This document shows, one piece after another, positions 53,150 through 64,000 of a DNA stretch of 64,000 bases. Source of the stretch: Symsagittifera roscoffensis (taxonomy: Eukaryota > Xenacoelomorpha > Acoela > Convolutidae). The first letter of the stretch is position 1; each line of letters opens with the position of its first letter. The position numbers were made by a program, and so were the translations under genes. Location: assembly GCF_963678635.1 (NCBI RefSeq), contig NC_087067.1:1490001-1554000 (forward strand), written 5' to 3'. The notes under the pieces were generated by a model. The model was not told the DNA's origin. It did not search any database and saw only the letters and a program-made list of their open reading frames with translations.

Positions 53150-54480
53150 TTTTCAATTTGATAAAAAAGCCAAGGTTTGAATCTCTTACCATTTACTTAC
53201 CACCTACCGAAAAAGATAATATCTTCATTACGCGATCTACATGGAATATTCACCATTTACATAACGCATGCCGAGACTTTTCCGAAAAAACTAGACATTT
53301 CCACACAAAATCCAAACATTACCGTTTTTTCACCATTCTCGTACCATCACACTGAAATCTAACCATTCCTTATCTTAATACATTGGAAATACTACTCCCT
53401 ATTTTAACGACTTCGTAATTCCTTACTATGAATTTCTAATCCTTATACATAGGGGAATCTATACACTATCTTAAAACATGGTATGATCAGGCGCCAAAAA
53501 CATTTTTTTCGAAACTTGCCATCTTACCATCTCAAACTCTGAAACCTAAAGCCATTCCTAATACATTGGAATATCTACTTCCACGTAATACACCGAAGAT
53601 ATTCACCAGTTAGGTAACGCGCGCCAAAATTTTTGCGGAAAAACTAGACATTTCCGCACAAAGTTCAAAAAAAACACTGTTTTTCTTACCATTCTCTTAC
53701 CATCACACTGAAATCTTGCCATTACCTATCTCAATCTATTCCCTGTGTTAATGAGCTCTTAATTCCCAACAATGAATTTCTAATCCTTTTACATAGGGAA
53801 ATCTGTACACTATCTTAAAACATGGTAAGATCGGGCGCCAAAAAATTTTTTCTCGAAACTTACCATCTTACCATCTCAAACTCTGAAACCTAAAGCCAAT
53901 CAAAATACATTGGAAAATCTGCTCACACGTAAAACACCAAGGATTTTTACCAATTAGGTAACGCACGAAATTTTTGCGACAAAACTAGACACTTACACAA
54001 AAAGTTCGAAAAAATACCGTTTTTCTTACCACTCTCTTACCATCACACTGAAACCTTACCATTCCCTATCTAAATTCATTGGGAAATCTTTTCCCTATGT
54101 TAATGAGCTCTGTATTTCCCACAATGAACATCTCATCTTTATAAATAGGGAAATTTATAAGCTAACCTAATACATGGGAAAATTGGGCGCCGAAAAAAAA
54201 CGTACCCTCTGAAACTTACAATCTGAAACCTGGTATCTTTAAACAATAGGAATATAATAAGATACCAGGTTTCAGATGATAAATTTCAGCATAAACTCAA
54301 ATGGGGTAGAACAATTTTAAAAACATATTTCAATACATTGACAAATCTAACCCTATCGGAACGGTGTAGAGGATTTTAAAACATGGTAAGATCAAGCGCC
54401 GAGAAATTTTTCTGAAACGTACCATCTTACCATCTGAAACTATGAAACCTATAACCTAAATACATGGCAAATCTATAGCT
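53150..54480. repeat. Expanded degenerate satellite in copy C
   Basis: At least three successive blocks of CCATCACACTGAAA...CTTACCATTCC...TACATTGG...GGTAAGATCGGGCGCC at about 350-base spacing, more than in copies A or B. Confidence 0.8.
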
Positions 54481-54497
54481 TATGTTTATACATATTA

Positions 54498-54730
54498 GGG
54501 GAGCGGTGGTGAAGTGGTTACGTCTCCGCCTCTCAATCGAAAGGTCGGATGTTCGAGGCCCACCATGATCCGTGCTCGTTGCTTGAGGGTGAAGCAACAT
54601 TACCCAGCCCAGAAAAATAACCAAAAAAATGCATGCAGTTCTTATACAGGGGTACAACAGTGGTTGCCGTGATGAGCTGTACATCTCGTATGTTGGTCCT
54701 TTCCCCCGTGGATAAATGATCTTTAAAAAA
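54498..54730 (+). mobile_element. tRNA-derived SINE, full length
   Basis: The head GGGAGCGGTGGTGAAGTGG contains an A box (TGGTGAAGTGG, 54507-54517), and the B box GTTCGAGGCC is at 54551-54560, 33 bases later as in tRNA genes. No 3' acceptor strand follows, so it is not a tRNA gene. The body includes GCCGTGATGAGCTGTACA and CCCCCGTGGATAAATG and ends in TTTAAAAAA. RNA polymerase III would transcribe it. A truncated relative is at 9249-9335. It sits inside the satellite of copy C. Confidence 0.8.
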
Positions 54731-55586
54731 GTCAGCCAAACATAGGGTGCTGACCGGATACTCTATGAACTATGTTAATACATGGGGTCAGCACCCACCA
54801 CACTCTCCCTCACATATATACTACTATAGTTGCCAAAATCCCTTTCATGTGCATTTTTTGGTACATATTATATACAGGGTTTAAACAATTTTTGTACAGA
54901 TTATATACACTTTTTATACAGAAAATATAACCTATTGAATCCATTGTAATTTCGTTTTTATGGAAAAAATTTTGAATTGAAAAAAGTTTTGTTTCATGCC
55001 TTGCTTTGCTGAAAGTAGAGAAAAACAACCAACATAAAACCGTCTAAATAAGACCAAAACTGAAAGTTTTTTTTGCTAAAAGCAGAATAATGGCAAATTT
55101 TAGTTTTGTCCATTTGATTTTGATTTTTTGTGAAATGGTGTTCGTTGTGGGGGATAAAATTGAAAAATAAACTGGAAAAAAAAACTTTGTTTCTTCAAAA
55201 ATGAAAAACCCAGTATCTTCTGAGTTTTTTTCTGTTTTTCCTTTTTTTTCGAATCAAAATAGATTCCCTGAGACGCGTCCTTGATTTTAATTTGCTTCAA
55301 ATAATGAAGTGGTCTCGTTCAGCCTCGGTTGTGGATCATGTTTTTTCCGGCCACAGGCAGGACTTTTTTTTCAAAAGTTGTAAATTTCGATCCGCCCAGT
55401 TCAGCAGAATTGAAATCCGATGACTTTTTCTTCTCTGTTGTTTATTGACATGATTCACAGTGGTAGCTTAACAAGACCGCACTACAAGAAAATATTATTT
55501 CAGGTTGATTTAGTTGCAGTTTGCTTGCAAATGATGATAGCAGATAATGGTGATGACATGCGAATGATGATGACATGCGTTCGAAT

Positions 55587-55740
55587 CAGGGGAAGATTTT
55601 GGGGGGGTTGGGTGTTGCGGTTGCTCCCCCCCCCCCCCCCCGCAGGGATTCAAACCCCTGCCAACCCAAAGGGTCCCCCCTTTGGTACTTTTTAAGAAAT
55701 CCATTTTTGACCGACCGACTCTAAAATTTTTCTAAGGGCT
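55587..55740. mobile_element. hAT-like element in copy C, truncated
   Basis: Starts after GTTCGAAT (55579-55586) with CAGGGGAAGATTTTGG, the inverse of copy A's right end, and is cut at 55740. A long C run lies inside. Confidence 0.75.
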
Positions 55741-56820
55741 ATATTTACCAAAATCCCATTCATGTGCATTTTTTGGTACAGATTATATACACGTTTTTGC
55801 GAAAAAATTAGACATTTCCACACAATCCAAAAATTACCGTTTTTTTTACCATTCTCTTACCATCACACTGAAACCTTACCATTCCCGATCTTAATACATT
55901 GGGAAACCTATTCCCTACCTTAATTCGTTCTTTCTTTCCTACTATAAATTTCTAAACGTTGTACATATGCAAATCTATACACTATCTCAAAAAATGGTAA
56001 GATCGGGCGCCAAAAGTTTTTTCTCGAAACTTACCATCCAAATTCTGAAACCTAAAGCCAATCTTAATACATTGGAAAATCTACTCCCAAGCATTAAACC
56101 AAGAACTTTTACCAATTAGGTAACGCGCGCCGAAATTTTTGCGACAAAGTAGACATTTCCACACAAACTTCAAAAAAAAAACGTCTTACTTCCCATTCTC
56201 AAATTTCCCATGTATTAGGTTGGCGTATAAATTTCCCTATTTATAAAAGTTAGAAGTTCATTGTGAGGAATTAAGATGTATACCATCACACTGAAACCTT
56301 ACCATTCCCTATCTTAATACTTTGGGAAATCTTTTCCCTATGTTAATGAGCTCTTAGTTCCCTATAATGAGTTTCTAATCCTTGTACATAGGGAAGTCTA
56401 TACGCTATTCTAATACATGGGAAGTTCGGGTGCCGAAAAAACACTTAGCATCCTAAACATACCATCTGAAACCTGGTATCTTTATACTTTGAGAATATAT
56501 GAAGATACCAGGTTTCAGATGGTATACTTCAACATAAACTCAAATGGGTTTGAACAATTTTAAAAACAATTCTTAATACATTGAGAAGTCTAACCCTATC
56601 GGATTGGTAGAGAGGATTTTAAAACATGGTAAGATCGGGCGCCGAGAAAATTTTCTGAAACTTACCATTTTACCATCTGAAACTATGAAACCTATAACAT
56701 TACTGCATGGGAAATCTATAGCCTAAGTTAATACATATGGCGCTGACCGGATACTATATAGCCTATGTTAATACATGGGGGTCAGCACCCCCGCCCCCAC
56801 TCTACTCACACATATACTAC
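55741..56820. repeat. Further inverted satellite fragment
   Basis: Begins abruptly with ACCAAAATCCCATTCATGTGC, a phrase from the low-complexity block, then continues as satellite, ending GGGGGTCAGCACCCCC-type sequence. It duplicates material already present at 53150-54840. Confidence 0.75.
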
Positions 56821-57003
56821 TAACTATCGAATTGATTAAAATAGGTATGAACTGCAATCGATTGTAATCGACTTGATAGTAAAAAAAATCCATTATTTAG
56901 TGCCTAAAATAAAACTAGGTTGCTGAACTGAAGATTTTACTTGTGATAGTCGATTGTAATCTTAGTTTTGCAAATATGCCGGCAACATTTTACCACGTGA
57001 TCT

Positions 57004-57273
57004 GTGCCATCAGTTTCGAACAAGCAAGTTTTTCTGATTCTGTTTGTTCTAGATTGGGAAAAGGATCGAACCGAAACCAGCAAAGAGAAACAACTTCAAA
57101 AAACAAGAATGCAAAAACCAGCAGACTTACTTTCACGCAAGAGGAGAGATTACTGCAGCGACTATAGAGATGGTTACAATCAATGTTGCTGCAAAGACAG
57201 ACTTATAGCGTTGGCTTCTCTAATGCTTCTGGTTGTCGTCAAGATAGTTTTCCTCCAAAATGTTCTGGATTAA
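57004..57273 (+). CDS. Uncertain small frame with cysteine cluster
   Basis: 89 residues of plus-strand frame. KDRTETSKEKQLQK and QKPADLLSRKRRDY precede DYCSDYRDGYNQCCCKD, then a hydrophobic stretch (ALASLMLLVVVKIVFL) and a TAA. An overlapping frame (57183-57437) is also protein-like (GFSNASGCRQDSF, PPKCSGLSLV), so a frameshift or splice may join them. It could be a fragment of a small membrane or secreted protein. No family is recognised and no splice sites were fixed. Confidence 0.22.
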   Translation: MPSVSNKQVFLILFVLDWEKDRTETSKEKQLQKTRMQKPADLLSRKRRDYCSDYRDGYNQCCCKDRLIALASLMLLVVVKIVFLQNVLD

Positions 57274-57329
57274 GCCTCGTCTCCAATTTCAGACCTCGAA
57301 TTGCATCTGATTATTCTGCATTTCCCCCA

Positions 57330-57620
57330 TCTGCTGTTATAAACCACTCTAGTTCCATTTTTTGGATCTTGTTGACTAATCCCCCCTATTTCAATTTTCA
57401 GAAAATCATTTTTGGCTGCCACATTTTCAAAAGCTGAAAACTTAGCTTGTAAAAATATTTTAACAAATCCCCCCCCCCCCAATTATAAAGAAAGAATTGA
57501 ACAGTTCAGCATATACAATTTTTAAACCTTGTTAACTATTCTCCCCACCATTGCAATGGAAGGAAATTGTTAACATGATCCGGGATAGTTAACAAGGTCC
57601 AAAGGGGGGGGGGATAGTTC
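57330..57620. repeat. Poly-C/poly-G inverted-repeat element
   Basis: ACCTTGTTAACTAT at 57526-57539 and ATAGTTAACAAGGT at 57585-57598 are exact inverse repeats. They are flanked by CCCCCC at 57381-57386, a run of 12 C ending at 57480, and a run of 10 G near 57605-57614. It belongs with the elements at 15597 and 26599 by organisation. Confidence 0.6.
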
Positions 57621-58514
57621 CAAGATCCGATTTTTCCTGTGGGAATTATTAAAATAACCAATTTCAAAATAAAGACTACATGTTTATTAAATAAACAAAT
57701 CTTCTTTATAATTGAGCAATTGCGGACAAAAATCGAATATGGAAACTTTAATTGCAGGTGGAGGAGATGCATCAAAACATATATACTTTACTACTTAGCT
57801 AATTAACCCAAAAATCAGTGAAATAGCGGTGAAACTTATTGACACTTGAGTCAAAATCATAACTTTTAATTAGATTCTTAAAAAGTACAAAAAAGAACAT
57901 CGTCATTTTGTTTACAAATTATGGATAACTTAATTGATATGAAAATAAATAAATTTGTAATATGTTGTGGTCATAAATTGAATAATTTTAATTGAGTTAA
58001 ATTTTTAAAATTTTGTTGCACCCAATCATTTACGTTAATTGTTCAGTTCGAAAATCATAAATCAAAACTGTAAACGTTTTCTCATGCTAGAATTCAATTG
58101 TTGTTTGCTTGAAATTTTCGTATCCAAACTCATGTCACTGTTTTTTCGGCTCTTCCTCCCCACCTCACACGACCATCAGTGTTACAGAGGGATGAGTCAT
58201 TAACAAGGTTAACTTTGAAGACGAAATATGTTTGCCATGGCCCAATTAGTCCGTATGTCAGTTTTCATAACAACTGAACAATCTGAACACAATTTCACTT
58301 GTGAAAACTTGCAGGTTGGAGAAAAAGAAATTTAGACAAAAACTAAATAACTGCTAATTGCTGTTCAGAACTTTATCAAAAATCAAAAAAAGAGCCTCTT
58401 TTGTTGTAAAACACTGGAAAAAGCGAAGTTCTGTTTGTTTCTCTGCTGTTTTTCTGTAGATAATTGGTATTCGTGGCTGAAATTTTCACATAATGTAAAT
58501 GTAAGATGAGAGGT
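57621..58514. other. No gene recognised
   Basis: AT-rich sequence with no motif recognised. A TTAACAAGGTTAAC palindrome-like phrase is at about 58199-58213. Confidence 0.4.
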
Positions 58515-58585
58515 TCATGCTATCTCATAGAGTTGTTTCAGATACAGTTCACCATATGTTCGTCACGCTACCTTTTTAAGCTGGG
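58515..58585 (-). repeat. Partial family B LTR
   Basis: CTATCTCATAGAGTTGTTTCAGATAC followed by GTTCGTCACGCTACC matches the core of the LTRs at 27980 and 62467. The rest is missing. Confidence 0.6.
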
Positions 58586-58589
58586 TAAG

Positions 58590-59824
58590 TTTATTAAAAC
58601 CAGGTAACTGATAAGGTGTACCAGAGAATGATTGTTTCAAATGATGAAAGTAGAAGGGCGGTGAAAAATGAGTTACATCCTGTTTATCGAGCCAACAAGT
58701 GAAAAACCCCAGAAAGCTTAGATTCTTACTACAGACAGCAGATTCATCGGAAATCAAAAAAATGGAACAATAAGACCGCGAAAAGATAGGCACGACAGAC
58801 AGTGGCTACAACTATGTCCTGGTGATGATCGATCATTTCGCGAAAAGGCCGAGGCTGTTTCTTGCATACGAGCTTCACCTGAGTAGATTTGTAACCACCA
58901 GATCAACAGCTGGATTGCCCGACACGGATGTCCACAGAAATTCCAGTAGAAAAAACACCGCCTCCGTGGCTGAGTTGACTAAAAAGCTGATGAGGCCATC
59001 CCATGTAGCACAGGCTCACTCGAAATCATACCACCAACAGACTAATGGTTTAGTAAAGCGACAAAAGCGGAAATTATTCTGGATTTTGGAAATATGTTTT
59101 TATCGAAAGATGACGGTTGGAGCAGATATCTTCCACGAGTGATGAGTATTTAAAATTGCACAACCATTCACTACAGGCATTAGTCCACACATAACGTTGA
59201 CAGGACATTCCAAAACTCCCTTAAAATTTTTCTATCGCAAACATGAAGCCAAGAAAACATCACCACAAGCCTACGTGAGAGATGGGATCAGATAGGACAT
59301 CATCATGATCATCATGATTTTAAAAACCCGTGCAGGCGAACACACACTAAGCTCAAGCAAGGCGGAGAAAAAAATTGATTAGAGGTTGACTGGATCGAAA
59401 GCGGATTCCATAGGAGATTATGATTGTGTGTTTCACAGTATGATCCCACCAAAAGGCACGTAAAAACTCCTAGTGATCTGGAAGGGCCCGGTTTTGATTA
59501 CAAAGGTACACCAAAAGGAATATTTCTGCAGGCTCAGTACAGGACGAGCCGCATACTTCGAGAAGTTCAAACCTCGAAACCAGCCGTCAGAGACGTGGAG
59601 ATTGTGAACGAATAGGACAACGACAGGACAAAAGATCGACCAAAACGAGATTTTGATTTCGATGATGAACTACAGCAATGATACCGACAGGAACTCACGA
59701 ATCTGCGAGTTTTGGAAAGGTTAAATGAGATGATATCAGACCCCGGAGAGACTAATGCAGTTATTCAAGAGAGTTTAAGAGACAGAAAAGAGCTTAAATC
59801 ATTCCAGCCCCTAACTTTCTTTTA
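58590..59824 (+). pseudogene. Decayed Ty3/gypsy integrase, first copy
   Basis: In order: a scrambled zinc-binding part (58600-58790); YNYVLVMIDHFAKRP (integrase core near the first aspartate), VAELTKKLMRPSHVAQAHS and YHQQTNGLVKRQ, where the usual VERQ glutamate is replaced by K; an LTGHSK and SPQAYVRD region; KTPSDLEGPGFDY from the C-terminal module; and LRVLERLNEMISDPG at about 59700-59760. Many frameshifts. Loss of the catalytic glutamate confirms inactivity. In its family this enzyme inserts retrotransposon cDNA. Confidence 0.7.
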
Positions 59825-61119
59825 ATTTTGGATTTTGATACTTTTGTCCTGGGAGTGAGAGTACGACTTACCCACAAAGAAAAAATGAGCATTCGAAAAA
59901 TCAAATCAAGCAAAATCAACGGATGATCTAGAAGCAGAAACGAATGAATTCCCTACAAAACAGACATAAGGAGAGCAAAAATATTCCAGATGTAACTTAC
60001 CAATTGTATTTTCAATCAAAAGGTAATCCTTGGCAGCAATTTTAATTTGACATTATTTACATGCGCAAACCAAATAATGCGGATCTGAGTTTCAAAACAG
60101 CATTAGCAGCTATTTTCATGCGAGAGTTCAAAAGCGTAGAGTTTTAAAGGAAGCAAGGGACGTAGCAGCTGTACGACTAGCGGCATAGCGAATATCAGGA
60201 AAAGTCTTTTGCATTTTGTGAGAACAGTTGGTTTTAAATTGGTTGGTAAGGAGAGAAATAAGGATTTCTCATTTCAGTGTACAATTCAAATAAAGGTAGA
60301 CTGCATCCACGAGAATTTTCTGCGTTGAGACATTTAGTCTTTTCAGCGACAATCATCTAAATGTACGTGCTCACAAACTTTCTGGATATAGGTTGATAGG
60401 AGTTGATAAGAATGGACCTGAACATTTAGGACACTAGGAGTTAGTAAGATTTTTGGTGTACTGCGATGCATATTTTCTTTTCTGTTGATGCAGTAAGAAG
60501 ATCTAGTGATCACGAACATTTTCATCCCTAACTAAAAGGGAAAGACCCGTGTGGACTGTTTTGTCCGATCTTTGATTTCTCCACAAAGCTCTTGGTGAAA
60601 TGAAACTTTTAAATAAACTTCTAAATTAGTTCTTTTAAAGTGATTGCTTTAAAAGATTGTTTCCTTCCCTTGAGGCAACAAACGACAGAAGTTTGAATGT
60701 AACGAAAATGCCGAAGCTTCGTTTGGAATAGACAAAAAAGAATTAAGCCTAGCACCAGTTACAATCATGCCATACGAAAAGGGTCTGAACGTCCTCGACA
60801 TTGTTTCGTCGGTCGTTGTCATCTCTGAGATTTTGCATCAGGAAATATAATGGAATGGAGGACACAGATGTCTTTCCCATGGTTTCGAAAGCAAAAAGCT
60901 GAGCGACACAGAGATGATGTTTACAGTGGGCTTGTTTGTCGTAGAGAAGTATCGTGAGTACTATGGGAACGCTCCCATCAAACTGCGTGTGGAAAATCGA
61001 CAAGGATGAGATTGTAGCCCGCAAGAAAAAAAAAGTAGTGAAAAAATCTGAATAATTACAATACGATAGCGTTGCCCTAGCTCAAGCAAACTGCTGTTCA
61101 GGCCACATTAATGGATTTT
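59825..61119. other. No gene recognised (between two integrase relics)
   Basis: Only short frames. It may be the decayed 3' end and LTR of the first gypsy copy, but no LTR pair was recognised. Confidence 0.4.
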
Positions 61120-62400
61120 AAAGCAGAGAATTTATAAGGTGAACCAGAGCTTTTCAATTCGAAAGAAGAAGGTATGTGAAAAGTGGCTTTCAACCTCTTT
61201 GTTGTTCCAACAAGTAAAAGAACCCCTTGAATTTAGATTCCCAACCGTCGAACCGTCAGAACAAACTGTACATAAAGACCATCAGAAGATAAGCAAAACG
61301 GAAAGTGGCTACAGCTGAGTCCTGGTTATGGTCGATCATTTCACAAATATTGCGGAGGCTCTTCCTTGCATAAGGAAGCTTGTAATCACCGGATCAACAG
61401 TTTGATTGACAAACATGGATGTTCAATAAAACTCCAGTTGGACAAAGGTACCGATTTTGTGGGTCCATTGACTAACAAACTGATGAGGTTTTTCATAGTA
61501 GCACAGGACATTCGAAATCATACAGCCAACAGATGATTGATTTAGTAGAGCAACAGAAAAGGAGTTGAATCTTGATGTTGAGGGTGTTTTTTTTCTCGAT
61601 AAGTTACGGTTGGGACTGATATCTTCCTTGAGCACGAGTGATACTGGCTTATAAAATTACACAACATTTCAGCACAGGAATTAGTCCAGATATGATGTTG
61701 AAAAGACACGACAAAGCTCTATTATTAACGTTCTTCATATCCAAATAAAAAGGCAAGAAAACATCACCACAAGCCTACGCAGCAGATAACATGAGACGTC
61801 AGCAGAAGTTGAATAACTTGTGTTGGCAAAACACTCACCAAGCTAAGGCAAGGCGGAGAAATCAATTCGAAAAGATGGCGACTGGAGCCAACACAGAACC
61901 CTTAGGAGAGTAAGTTTGTCTATTTCACAACGTGACTCCATCGATAAGCCCGAAAAAACTCTTAGAGAACTGGAGAGCTCCTTTAATGATAACGGAGGTA
62001 CATCAAGAGGGACGTTTCCACAGTCTCAGTACAAGCCAAGTCTCACCTTCCGAAAGTTTAATTGAAATCGGTGTCTATTCAATGATGGATCCTGCCTGTA
62101 AAATCATTGACAAAGTAATCAGCGAGAAGATTGGCGGGAATGACACCTTGGAAGAGGGGTCAAATTCCCATTGAAACCAAAGAGGCGATTGTAGCGTATG
62201 ATGAGACTCGCCGTATGTCGAAAAAGACGGGGACGACCCTGAACAGTAAAAAGTACCGAATACCACCGAGTCGGACCTACAATATCAAATTGCAGACCCG
62301 GTAAAGAAGCAGAGGAAAACTTGCTAAGAGAACTAATTCTCTTTGGAAAGAACTTTTGGTTGACAGGATAAACCCAAAGAAGATCGCAGAATAAAAACTG
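61120..62400 (+). pseudogene. Decayed Ty3/gypsy integrase, second copy
   Basis: The same family as 58590-59824 in the same order and strand. Readable blocks include LVMVDHFTN-like sequence near 61325, DKGTDFVGPLTNKLMR near 61440, KTSPQAYAADNMRRQQK near 61760, and in the best frame (61932-62174) LLENWRAPLMITEVHQEGRF, which is the C-terminal integrase module, followed by MMDPACKI. Numerous stops. It ends about 65 bases before the LTR at 62467. That LTR is from another family and reads the other way. Confidence 0.7.
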
Positions 62401-62466
62401 GTTCTGGAAGAGATAGCCTTCGTCAAAACACAGGGAGATTATGGACGATTAGCACAAATACAAGAT

Positions 62467-62870
62467 TGAGTTAGGACCGAAGTGTATAACTCATAGAGTA
62501 ATTTCGGATAGGGTACACCGTCTGCTCGTCACGCTATCTTATTTTCGGCCGGATAGATTCGTGCAACTTCTTAGTCTAATACCAATCCTAATCTTACTTT
62601 TATACTATCTAGTCTCAGGTTGTTTAACTAGTCTCTGCTAGGCTCAATAGATCTAGGGTATACTGGTTTATTGCGGCTGCTGAAGTCTTCTTGGAGAGTC
62701 AACTAATTTCTAAGTTAAATTCAAATCTCTCTGGTGCTGAAATTAATTTCAGCACTTACAAATAAGTGGGTTGTTAGTTAGATGGATCATGATTGGTTAA
62801 TATTAAATACTTTACAGTGGTAAAATATCTAATTTATCCAATCATAAAATGTAGTTTAGATCAGGTTCCA
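62467..62870 (-). repeat. LTR of family B, 3' LTR of an element leaving the window
   Basis: About 404 bp from TGAGTTAGGACC to AGGTTCCA. The sequence after it (CCCATCCGG...TTTTACAGAG) matches that after the 3' LTR at 27980-28342, so an element body extends rightwards past 64000. Confidence 0.75.
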
Positions 62871-64000
62871 CCCATCCGGGTTTTACAGAGTTTTTTAGAG
62901 TAGTCTTTCTGCAATTCAAAGGATGGATGATGGACGTTGGTATTTGGCGAACATCTTATTTCTTCTGGGTTTTCTTATTAGAGAAGTCCCAGATTCAATC
63001 GTTGTGTCTTCTCAAGACAACGACTGGGTTTTCGCAACAAACTCAAATCTGATTTTAGAATGGTTGGCTATGACAGGTTTTTCCGTTTCATGTAGAGAAC
63101 TTCTTTTGTGTTTGACCTTGTCTGGGAATGGCGTGGAGATTGTGTGGAGGGGATGCCTGGTTACTCGGATCTGTACGTATACTTGAACATCGAGGTGGTC
63201 ATTGTTCTAGTTCAATGAAGTCCTTTTCTGCGAAGCCAAGTCGTACTCTAAATCCTTTGAGTTGTGATTGTGGGCGGCATATTGATTGTGGTTGGCCATT
63301 CTTTTTCGAGTGTAGTGGGGTCATCTTGTCTTTGGATGTTCGTCTTTGGTGTTGTATGCTGATCTATATACTGCAAGATATAATTTACATTTTATAAAAT
63401 TTTTATTAGTTTAATGTTTTAGTTATGATTTTGGTTAGTTGTTTTCACAAAAGTTTTTTGTTTTAGTTCGGTTATTTTGAAGAGTTACTCACCCTTGAGT
63501 AGCTCTTATTAAAAATAGGAGTGTGTGTCACAAAGCGTGGATGTAGCGCGGTGGGTTAGGCCGGCTATAGAGCATGCTCAGGACGTCCTCTTCTGGTGGG
63601 TTAGGCCAGGAGTGGGAGTATGATTGCATGCGGTTTTTGTGAGAGGTCCTGTTATGTGACTACGTTTTATGTTGGGTTTGTTGTGGTTTTTCTTATGTTT
63701 TGTTGGTTGTGTCCTTTTTTCAAAAATCAAATTGTTTTTGGTATGGGTTTGTCTTTCGACTTTTTGTGTTTGAATATTTCTTTCTTAGACTTTATAATAG
63801 TCTTCAAAAGAATAAATTATCCAGTTTTAAACTGGGTTAATCCGGTTTGGGTACCGTTGGTTTCCTTTTCTTAGTCATGCTGTTATTCTATGATTTGTGG
63901 TGTTTAGTAAGCTGCGTTGGTTAGTGTTGTTTAGTATATAATTCCTTTCCAACCGGGTTAAAGGAAAGTTTGAAACGTGTTATCTTGTGTTAGAGCTGTT
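62871..64000 (-). mobile_element. Internal 3' part of a family B element
   Basis: The first 400 bases align in patches with 28343-28690 (CATCCGG, ATCGAGRTGGYCATTG, AAATCCTTTGAG). No minus-strand frame of note is present. Plus-strand frames here (62923-63397) are on the wrong strand for the element and are not called. GGTGGGTTAGGCC occurs at 63549-63562 and 63596-63608. Confidence 0.5.

Larger units (their letters stand above)
49578..55740. repeat. 6.5-kb repeat unit, copy C (inverted)
   Basis: Reverse complement of copy A from about 38757 back to 32913, more diverged than A and B are from each other. The zinc-finger-like exon is at 49974-50202 and the satellite at 53150-54480 (expanded). The low-complexity block and hAT-like start are at 54730-55740. 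It breaks inside the hAT-like element at 55740, where a further satellite fragment is joined. Confidence 0.9.

Noticed and set aside
54498-54575. Possible true tRNA gene
   Set aside because: A and B boxes are present, but the 3' half lacks an acceptor strand and continues into a SINE body found elsewhere.
62923-63397. Two plus-strand frames of 87 and 89 residues
   Set aside because: They lie antisense in the 3' internal part of a minus-strand LTR element; no recognisable domain and no splice support.
63540-63610. tRNA-like A-box phrase TAGCGCGGTGG
   Set aside because: No B box at the right distance and no foldable acceptor, so neither a tRNA nor a clear SINE head.

Overview
The window is AT-rich, intron-bearing eukaryotic DNA, most likely from an invertebrate animal. 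It holds almost no clear host genes and is packed with mobile elements: Ty3/gypsy LTR retrotransposons, a non-LTR (LINE) element, a tRNA-derived SINE, hAT-like and other short inverted-repeat elements, minisatellites and long homopolymer C/G runs. A few candidate exons have acceptors of the TTTTCAG or TTGTTCAG kind and GTAAGT donors, which would fit a nematode, but the species cannot be settled from sequence alone.

Layout. 1-2.7 kb: a rearranged, decayed LINE on the minus strand, with a gypsy reverse-transcriptase scrap between its parts. 3.2-5.4 kb: a 200-base assembly gap, then a gypsy gag relic and an LTR. 5.4-10.2 kb: diverged kilobase-scale repeats containing TG runs, fold-back elements, a SINE piece and a 20-bp minisatellite. 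13.5-14.7 kb: a 1.1-kb terminal-inverted-repeat element made largely of GATCGATTTAAAT-type sequence. 15.9-25.9 kb: a nearly complete, young Ty3/gypsy retrotransposon on the minus strand with two 423-bp LTRs differing at three bases, a 5-bp target duplication AACAA, gag, protease, reverse transcriptase, RNase H and integrase. 26-27.7 kb: candidate exons of a secreted cysteine-rich protein. 28.0-31.6 kb: a second, non-autonomous LTR element. 32.5-45.5 kb: two head-to-tail copies of a 6.5-kb repeat unit. 49.6-55.7 kb: a third copy, inverted. 58.5-62.4 kb: two decayed gypsy integrase regions in tandem. 62.5-64 kb: one more LTR with the flank of its element.

The most interesting object is the 15.95-25.93 kb retrotransposon. 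After the integrase and a proline-rich linker, its Pol continues into a C-terminal macro domain of about 140 residues that closely resembles the TARG1/OARD1 type of ADP-ribose-protein hydrolase. The serine, lysine and aspartate at the positions of that family's active site are all present. Macro domains help several RNA viruses counter host ADP-ribosylation, so a retrotransposon carrying an apparently intact one in a young copy suggests a captured counter-defence or self-processing module. Gag and Pol meet at an A AAA AAA heptamer directly before the gag stop, the expected geometry for a -1 frameshift. This copy is broken by one in-frame TGA in the reverse transcriptase and one frameshift between RNase H and integrase.

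The 6.5-kb repeat unit holds a hAT-like insertion with an 8-bp target duplication, a degenerate palindromic satellite, a gypsy gag relic and a zinc-finger-like coding exon. Its two direct copies share a 570-bp tract that reads as identical inside otherwise diverged sequence.
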